A DNA stretch of 13,093 bases from Euperipatoides rowelli (Eukaryota > Onychophora > Udeonychophora > Euonychophora > Peripatopsidae): assembly GCA_003024985.2 (NCBI GenBank), contig PXIH01S0013813.1. One strand, written 5' to 3'. Each line of letters opens with the position of its first letter. The stretch's first letter is position 1. Below are positions 8,415 through 13,093 of the stretch, piece by piece. The position numbers were made by a program, and so were the translations under genes. A model generated the notes under the pieces. The model was not told the DNA's origin. It was given only the letters and a program-made list of their open reading frames with translations, and searched no databases.

Positions 8415-9158
8415 AGGTGTGTCCGGCATGCCAGGAGGCACTGAGGCATACCAAGGTGTGCTCAAGCCCACCAGATTGGGCCCAGGCATGTCAGGATGTG
8501 TGCAGGAATATCAGGGTAAATTTAAGCCTTCTAAGATGCATTGAGGCAACATGAAGTATGTCCAGATCTGCCATAGTGTGTCAAAAACTTTTCAAGGTTT
8601 ACTTGCTTCATTCATGGAGTACGCAGACTATTGTTGAAGCACCTAACCATCCAGGTCATGTCATGATTTACCATATTGTACCCAGGCTTGTCAGCGAGTA
8701 CACAAACTTGCCTGGGAGTATGCCCAAGACTTCCAGGGAATGCCCTGATCTTTCAGAAGGTATTCCAGCTATCTAGGGGAGGGGATTGCCAAAACTTGAC
8801 AGAAAGTGCTGGGGCCTGTCAGGAAATGCTGAAACCCAACAGGGGGCACCCATGCTATCTAGTAGGGACACCCATCACTGCATGTGATCATCAAATCCTA
8901 CTTTTGAGTGCTCTCAGGACTGCTAGAAGCTAGTACAGATGTCAGTGTTCTCTAATGCAAGTCAGGGTGATTATACCTATCAAGGTATGAGAAACCTCCC
9001 AGGATTTGTCCATGCTTGCCAGGATGTAGCCATACCTTCCAGGGTGTGCTAAACCTGATAAGTGTGCCTGCACCTGCCAGTGTGCACCCATATCTTAAAG
9101 GGTGCATATATGCCTTCCAGTGTGTGTACATGCCTGCCATAATTCACCTACACAAGCC
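8415..9158. repeat. Degenerate 20-bp minisatellite
   Basis: Units begin mostly with AGG/AAG/AGT and end with CC or TC. Unit starts fall at 8433, 8453, 8473, 8493, 8513, 8533, 8553, 8573, 8594, 8614, 8634, 8653, 8673, 8693, 8713, 8735, 8755, 8775, 8801, 8821, 8841, 8861, then after a less regular stretch 8944, 8964, 8982, 9001, 9021, 9041, 9060, 9079, 9099, 9119, 9139. An eye-made consensus is AGGRTGTGCCCAGGCATGCC. Individual units are heavily diverged, yet the 20-bp register is kept for hundreds of bases. Weaker, broken units may run on to about 9395. Confidence 0.85.
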
Positions 9159-9395
9159 TTTGTCTTTCATGTGGGGTTTCCAGGATTGATTGACCTGATA
9201 ATTTGCATAGGGTTTAGGAGGTCATGAACACATCCAGGAAGATTTATCAATTCCTGGGAGATAGCACTAAAATTTTTGGTCATGCCCAGAACCAGGAGGT
9301 TCACACAAGACAAGAGGCTGTCTAGATTTAAGAAGGTGTACCCAGTATTTTGAGGACATGCCAAAGACTTGGAAGGTGTGCTCAGGGACAGGAAA
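9159..9395. repeat. Decayed continuation of the 20-bp minisatellite
   Basis: AGGATTGATTGACCTG, AGGAGGTCATGAACACATCC and AGGAAGATTTATC keep the AGG...CC flavour, but spacing becomes irregular. The border with the next GT-rich tract is gradual. Confidence 0.45.
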
Positions 9396-9940
9396 TATGT
9401 ATTTGTGAGATAGTGTGAAAGTATGCATGTGTGCATACATAATATGCAATGATGTGTGCATACATTTATATGAGGTGCACAAAGAAGAATGCACATGTGC
9501 ACAGGCAAACACTTGCATGTGAGTGCATAAGTGTGCATACACATGGGTATACATTTGAGGATGCATACATGTGTTTCATGCACATGATTTGTGCTTGCAC
9601 ACAAGTTCTGGATTGTACAAGTGCACGTTCTTGTCTGCATGTGTGTGAGTATGAGAGAGTAACCATTGTGTGTAAAAGTGAGTTAGAGGACAGTGTAGAG
9701 TGAATGAGTTGTATGAATGTGTGTCTGAGTATGAATGTGTGTGTCTGAGTATGAATGTGTGTGTTAGAGAGAATGGATGTCGATGTGAAAGTATATGTAT
9801 TTGTGTATAGGATTGTGGTGTGACTGATTGAATATGTGTGGGTACAAGTGGTTGTGAATTTGTTGAGTGAGGAAGTGTTTGGTGTATGTCAGTATATATA
9901 TATGTGTGTGTGTAAATATGTATGACTGTGTGAATGTTTG

Positions 9941-10008
9941 ACTGAGTACATATGTGTGTGAGTGCATGTGTGTTACTGAGTACATATGTGTGTGAGTGCA
10001 TGTGTGTT
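9941..10008. repeat. Perfect 34-bp tandem duplication
   Basis: The 34 bases from 9941 to 9974 (starting ACTGAGTACATATG) are repeated without change at 9975-10008. In a tract where neighbouring words are diverged, a perfect copy points to a recent duplication. Confidence 0.9.
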
Positions 10009-10080
10009 AATGAGTGCTTGTGAATGAGTGTGTGTGTGTGTGATTGAGTAAATTTTTGTGAGTGATGTGTGTGAGTGAGT

Positions 10081-10121
10081 GATGTATTTGTTAGTGCATA
10101 ATATGCCCTAACAAATACATC
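10081..10121. repeat. 41-bp near-perfect palindrome (hairpin or cruciform)
   Basis: GATGTATTTGTTAG at 10081-10094 is the exact reverse complement of CTAACAAATACATC at 10108-10121. Inside, GCATA and TATGC (10096-10100 and 10102-10106) pair again, leaving one T/C mismatch and a one-base centre. The right arm is A/C-rich and breaks the GT bias of the tract. Confidence 0.92.
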
Positions 10122-10433
10122 CCTATGAGTATGAGTGAGTATTTTGAATGAGTGCATTTGTGCCATGAGTGTTTTGTGTGTGAATGTATCAGATTGAGAG
10201 AGTGAATGTGTTTGAAAATGTTTGTGTGTTTGTCAGACTGAGTACATGTGTCTAAGTTGGGTGTGGTTTCTCTGAGCGTATTTGTGTATATGAGCAAGTT
10301 GTTATATATAAGGGTGAAAATGAGTGATTGAGTGTGTAACCACATGTGATTTAGAAAGTGTGAGGATTGAATGAGTGAATGTGAGCGAGCAAGAGTGAGT
10401 GTTAGTGTGTTTAAGTAAGTGTGTGAGTGTTTG

Positions 10434-10699
10434 GAAGTGAGTATGTAGAAATGAGTGTGTGGAGTGAGTATATGGAAGCGAGTGTGTGGAAGTGAGTATG
10501 TGGAAGTAATTGTGTGGAAGTGAGTATGAAGAAGTGTGTGGAAGTGATTGTGTGGAAGTGAGGGTATGGAAGTGATTGTGTGGAATTGAGTATGCAGAAG
10601 TGAGTGTGTGGAAGGGATTATGTGGAAGTGAGTGTGTGAAAGGGATTATGTGGAAGTGAGTGTGTGAAAGTGATTATGTAGAAGTGAGTATGCTGAAGT
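10434..10699. repeat. 14-bp minisatellite GAAGTGAGTGTGTG, main array
   Basis: About 19 head-to-tail units start at 10434, 10448, 10462, 10475, 10489 and so on up to 10681 and a partial unit at 10695. Many alternate between GAAGTGAGTGTGTG and GAAGTGATTATGTG, hinting at a 28-bp higher-order unit towards the right end. One unit is 13 bp and another is shortened to 10 bp. Confidence 0.92.
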
Positions 10700-10934
10700 T
10701 GTCAAAATACAATGTGCACAATTGTTTTTTGTAATGTTAATATTTAGAATTTAAATTAATCTTAAATATAATATTGATTTGTGACTAATTCAATAATTTA
10801 AAATAACTTTATGTAACATTATTTCCATATACTTAAATTTAGAACTCTTTATTTTAATATTTAAATATTATTTAATTTGATTATGACAATAACTAATTCA
10901 AGTTTTTTTATTTAAATTTTGTTTTATGATATAA

Positions 10935-10949
10935 AATATTAGTGTTCTG
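10935..10949. repeat. Left target-site duplication of the SINE
   Basis: AATATTAGTGTTCTG matches AATATTAGTGCTCTG at 11139-11153 with one mismatch in 15 bases. The two copies bracket the tRNA-like element. Confidence 0.8.
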
Positions 10950-11138
10950 CCAAGGGGCAGTGGCACAGTGGGACGAGCTGCGCTGCTTTGTGCTCCTTGG
11001 TGTCGGCACGAACCGAGTTCAAGGCTCGTGCTGTACGACCCCAATATTCAAATGTCTTTCTTTATGAAAGACTGAGAAATTAGGGTTATTTTCATTCAGT
11101 CAGAATTAAAATAGGAGTTTTCATTCTAAAGTTATTGC
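10950..11138 (+). mobile_element. tRNA-derived SINE
   Basis: The 189-bp element lies between 15-bp direct repeats. Its head contains a full box A (TGGCACAGTGG, 10961-10971, fitting TRGYNNANNNG) and a full box B (GTTCAAGGC, 11017-11025, fitting GWTCRANNC) about 45 bases apart, the spacing of an internal RNA polymerase III promoter. GGGG near 10954 and CCCC near 11040 can pair like the outer acceptor stem, but the rest of the cloverleaf is poor, so this is not a functional tRNA. A tail follows with a 7-bp hairpin (GTCTTTC/GAAAGAC, 11054-11072). No poly-A or simple-repeat end is obvious; the 3' end reads TTATTGC. I cannot name the SINE family. Confidence 0.82.
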
Positions 11139-11153
11139 AATATTAGTGCTCTG
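11139..11153. repeat. Right target-site duplication of the SINE
   Basis: AATATTAGTGCTCTG is the second copy of the 15-base flank, differing from the left copy at one position (C for T). Confidence 0.8.
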
Positions 11154-11155
11154 AT

Positions 11156-11184
11156 TGATCACATGACTTTACATCATGTGATCA
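11156..11184. repeat. 11-bp inverted repeat with 7-base loop in the LTR
   Basis: TGATCACATGA (11156-11166) and TCATGTGATCA (11174-11184) are exact reverse complements around CTTTACA. It lies upstream of the AATAAA in the putative LTR and could be a structural or protein-binding element of it. Confidence 0.85.
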
Positions 11185-11378
11185 TGTCCTTGCAATGAAT
11201 TATGGTCTAGCTTCCATTGGCTGTCTTCTTGCTTGGCAGCCATATTGGCTAGTAATGTGTAAAGCTGTATCCTGAATAAAGTATTGGAATAAATTTTAAC
11301 GGTAAAAGTTTATGTGCATATATTTTATAGTGTTGGTTAGTTTTAGATTAGTAAGTTTAAGGGTATACCTACCTAACA

Positions 11379-11420
11379 GAAGTGAGTGTGTGGAATTGAG
11401 TGTATGGAAGTGAATATGGG
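11379..11420. repeat. Remainder of the 14-bp minisatellite beyond the insertion
   Basis: Three units (GAAGTGAGTGTGTG, GAATTGAGTGTATG, GAAGTGAATATGGG) continue the array interrupted at 10699, in the same orientation and phase. Confidence 0.9.
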
Positions 11421-11781
11421 AAATGCTTTTGTGAGTTTGTGAATGGATGAATGTGTATATAAAGCTTTAAATTGTAAATTAGAGCAAGACAATGTTGGTG
11501 ACATGTTAAAGTCCAAATAGCCGCAAGTTTTTTTCCTGTATCATGGTTCTAGTATTATTGTTATAATCACTGTTTGTAAATTATGATATTTAATGTATGC
11601 TGTAGGTTGTGTTATGAATTCAGAAATTGTTATTATTTGAACATAATTTTTTTAAAAAAAATCTATCATGTTTTTCTGGCAGTCAAGACTTGTGTGTTAG
11701 ACCAATACTTTCCACATTTTATTCAGATTTTTTTTTTAATGAATTTATCACTTAAATTATCTATATTATTTATTCAATTAG
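11421..11781. other. 3' part of the last intron
   Basis: AT-rich sequence with a little residual GTGAGTTTGTGAATG at its start. It contains no mobile element I recognise and leads into the splice acceptor. Confidence 0.6.
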
Positions 11782-11856
11782 GTTGCCCAGGGAGATGATG
11801 ATTTGGAAGCTGAAACTGTGCCTATGAGAGTTTCTCTTCGAGTACCCAAAGTATAA
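11782..11856 (+). CDS. ANO7: Anoctamin (TMEM16), terminal coding exon with stop codon
   Basis: In the frame set by the previous exon, this reads VAQGDDDLEAETVPMRVSLR and then VPKV followed by TAA at 11854-11856. The segment is acidic, then basic, and cytosolic. Anoctamin C-terminal tails vary greatly, so this part cannot be confirmed by family motifs; support comes from the acceptor (TTTATTCAATTAG), the phase-0 join and the early stop. A second AG acceptor lies 9 bases further on (after GTTGCCCAG). Using it would simply drop V-A-Q, so the start may be 11782 or 11791. A different frame is open across the acceptor from 11583 to 11798, but it does not continue the anoctamin protein. The gene seems intact at its 3' end, with no frameshift or early stop in the three exons. 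Confidence 0.78.
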   Translation, partial: VAQGDDDLEAETVPMRVSLRVPKV

Positions 11857-12005
11857 AAGATATGGATCAAATGGTATTAAATCCTGGGGTTTGATTAGAA
11901 GCTACAGTTGGAAGTGTTTTACAAATTAGTCTCATAAATTGTATGGAATACTTATGGGCGCCCATAGACCACAGAAATGAAATAAATATTTACATTCCAT
12001 GCACT
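11857..12005 (+). other. Probable 3' UTR of the anoctamin gene
   Basis: AT-rich non-coding sequence follows the TAA. It contains AATAAA at 11981-11986, about 125 bases after the stop; cleavage would be expected 10-30 bases later. No strong GT-rich downstream element is obvious. Another AATAAA at 12430-12435 could give a longer 3' UTR. The exact end is an inference. Confidence 0.55.
11981..11986 (+). terminator. Candidate polyadenylation signal AATAAA for the anoctamin transcript
   Basis: This is a canonical hexamer in the same orientation as the gene and at a plausible distance from its stop codon. In AT-rich DNA such hexamers also occur by chance, so position relative to the stop is the main support. 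Confidence 0.5.
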
Positions 12006-13093
12006 GTTACAAATAACTATTCAAGAAGAGTGTGGACCAGTCTGCAAAATTAAAGCTGAAAAATGAGCTTAGTTAGCAGAATTATGTGATTTTTCTATTG
12101 TAATAACACTTTTGTAAAGGTACCCTACAGTTATTGTAATTTAGGCTCCTTATATTATCCCCTCTAACTCTCCCTTTACCTTCCAAATGTAATTTAAGTT
12201 TCCTTTCCCATGTCTGATCCGCAAACCCTAGCATTTCCTTCCCAATTCTCCTTTAGTGTGAAAACTTCAAGTAAAAAAAAATAATCACATGGAGAAGATA
12301 CAACTATAACTCACGATCAACAAACCTTCGACTCGATTCTATTCCGTTTTTCTACGCATTTTTTTGCCAACAGTTTCTTTATTTTCCCTCACCAATTTTT
12401 TTTTTCCTGGAAATTTTTCATATTTAAATAATAAAGAATTTCTCTAAATCAATTTAAAAACCTTATATATTTTGTGATTAAAATAATGGAATTTTAAAAC
12501 ATTGAAATAAATTAATCGCGTTAATGTAAATGGACTCTAAAATTTCATCGCTATAATACTTTCAAATGGCCACCTCATTATGCAGAATATTTAAAAAAAA
12601 AATTAGACTATAAAACCTGATTGATATTTTATTCCGAAGATTCCAAAGTTTTAATCGCATTATATACACTGTATATTATATAATGTATATAAAAAAAAAA
12701 TTATAATTAAATTTTTCAAAGTTCTAATTCTAAATAAACACCAACTTCCCTTTTGAAATTTTGATATCGATGTTATGGGCTGGGTGGGTGGGCAAACCTT
12801 TTATTAAACTCTCATTTTTAATATATTGTCAAACTTAAATTGTAAGGCAAAGGGAAAATAAATCGCGAGGTTTTAATTGAAGTCGCTAATTAAGTTGCGA
12901 TTATATATATTTCCGCGAAACTCCATGTTCCTAAAAAAAAAAATAAAAAAAAAAATTCCTTATATTTTTTTAAAAAAACATATCCATTCTTGAATTATTT
13001 TTTTTATATTCTTAACAAGTATCACTTTATTAGTTTTCTCTTTAGCTCCTCAATAATTCCATGTTTATACCTTCTAATTTATAAACATTCCCA
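12006..13093. other. AT-rich downstream intergenic sequence
   Basis: No ORF or RNA gene is supported. There are several A and T runs, a second AATAAA at 12430-12435 and one G-rich motif (12777-12792). Short CGCG-containing words occur near 12520, 12864 and 12915 without forming a clear repeat. Confidence 0.6.
12777..12792 (+). other. G-quadruplex-forming motif
   Basis: GGGCTGGGTGGGTGGG has four G3 runs with loops of 2, 1 and 1 bases, the compact pattern that favours a stable parallel quadruplex. It stands alone in strongly AT-rich DNA about 0.9 kb downstream of the anoctamin stop codon, on the same strand as the gene. Confidence 0.8.

Larger units (their letters stand above)
9396..10433. repeat. 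GT-rich degenerate repeat tract, right part
   Basis: It contains GTGTGAGTGAG-, GTGTGCATAC- and GAATGTGTGTG-type words. Two cleaner subrepeats stand out: GTGTCTGAGTATGAATGTGT twice in tandem (9721-9760) and a perfect 34-bp tandem duplication (9941-10008). The apparent minus-strand frames (for example 9576-10166) are Thr/His/Ser-rich artefacts. Confidence 0.8.
10700..11378. mobile_element. Probable solo LTR inserted in the 14-bp array, with a SINE inside it
   Basis: The block begins TGTCAAAATAC and ends CCTAACA, giving the TG...CA ends usual for LTRs. GAAGT flanks it at 10695-10699 and 11379-11383, as a 5-bp target duplication would. Removing the block and one GAAGT restores the 14-bp array in exact phase. 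Near the 3' end, TGTAAAGCTGTATCCTG leads into AATAAA at 11275-11280 (another at 11288-11293), as in an LTR R region read on the + strand. No coding sequence accompanies it. Without the SINE and its extra target copy the element would be about 475 bp. GAAGT is also part of the repeat unit, so the duplication alone is not decisive, but the TG/CA ends, phase and AATAAA together support it. Confidence 0.7.
7282..11781 (+). other. Last intron of the anoctamin gene, built mainly of tandem repeats and nested insertions
   Basis: The 4500-bp intron goes from GTAAGA to CAATTAG. Its layers in order are: GT-rich degenerate repeat, 20-bp minisatellite, GT-rich repeat, 14-bp minisatellite, a probable solo LTR with a SINE inside, a short remainder of the 14-bp array, and about 360 bases of ordinary AT-rich sequence before the acceptor. 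Confidence 0.75.

Noticed and set aside
8415-9158. Possible CRISPR array because of the regular 20-bp spacing
   Set aside because: There are no conserved repeats separated by unique spacers; the whole unit is degenerate and contiguous, and the genome is eukaryotic.
7297-10345. Minus-strand open frames of up to 197 codons in the GT-rich tracts
   Set aside because: Thr/His/Ser/Cys-rich composition from reading CA-rich repeats; several frames overlap and none has a motif.
10950-11042. Possible true tRNA gene
   Set aside because: Box A and box B are good, but the acceptor stem pairs only in part and no clear anticodon arm can be drawn. Target duplications on both sides indicate a SINE.
11583-11798. 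71-codon + strand frame overlapping the last exon
   Set aside because: It is in a different frame from the anoctamin exon, is AT-rich, and is mostly intronic.

Overview
This looks like nuclear DNA from an animal, most likely an invertebrate; the species cannot be read from the sequence. It is AT-rich, has very few long open frames, carries spliceosomal introns with GT...AG borders, tRNA-derived SINE sequence, a Ty3/gypsy-type fragment and long simple-repeat tracts. Nothing in it looks bacterial: there are no operons, ribosome binding sites or CRISPR arrays.

The only convincing host gene is the 3' end of an anoctamin (TMEM16) gene on the + strand. Three coding exons (5568-5658, 7150-7281 and 11782-11856) join in one frame. 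They encode the last transmembrane helix and the short C-terminal tail, and they end at a TAA with a polyadenylation signal about 125 bases downstream. The tail, with PDIPES, a KRER cluster and YLAKQALA, resembles vertebrate ANO7 as I remember it. Earlier exons are not visible and probably lie upstream of the window.

The rest is repeats. Positions 1-1900 hold AT-rich DNA, a 70-bp-period duplication with tRNA-like box A motifs on the minus strand, a minus-strand ORF I do not recognise, a T16G13 run, a broken minus-strand Ty3/gypsy reverse transcriptase fragment, and a small 20/40-bp-period repeat. Positions 2018-4384 are a long CT/CA-rich degenerate tract containing a GC-richer island of about seven 20-bp units. 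ATC/CAT-rich short repeats and an 18-bp perfect palindrome follow. Exons 1 and 2 of the anoctamin end are separated by a 1.5-kb AT-rich intron.

The last intron (7282-11781) is a layered repeat structure: a GT-rich degenerate tract, then a well-registered 20-bp minisatellite, then more GT-rich sequence, then a 14-bp minisatellite. That 14-bp array is split by a 679-bp block with TGT...ACA ends and GAAGT on both sides, which reads as a solo LTR. Inside that block sits a tRNA-derived SINE flanked by a 15-bp target duplication. The order of events (array, then LTR, then SINE) can be read directly. The CT/CA-rich tract upstream and the GT/GA-rich tract downstream are complementary in type and lie on either side of two anoctamin exons, so the pre-mRNA could fold across them. 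Downstream of the gene is AT-rich sequence with one clear G-quadruplex motif.
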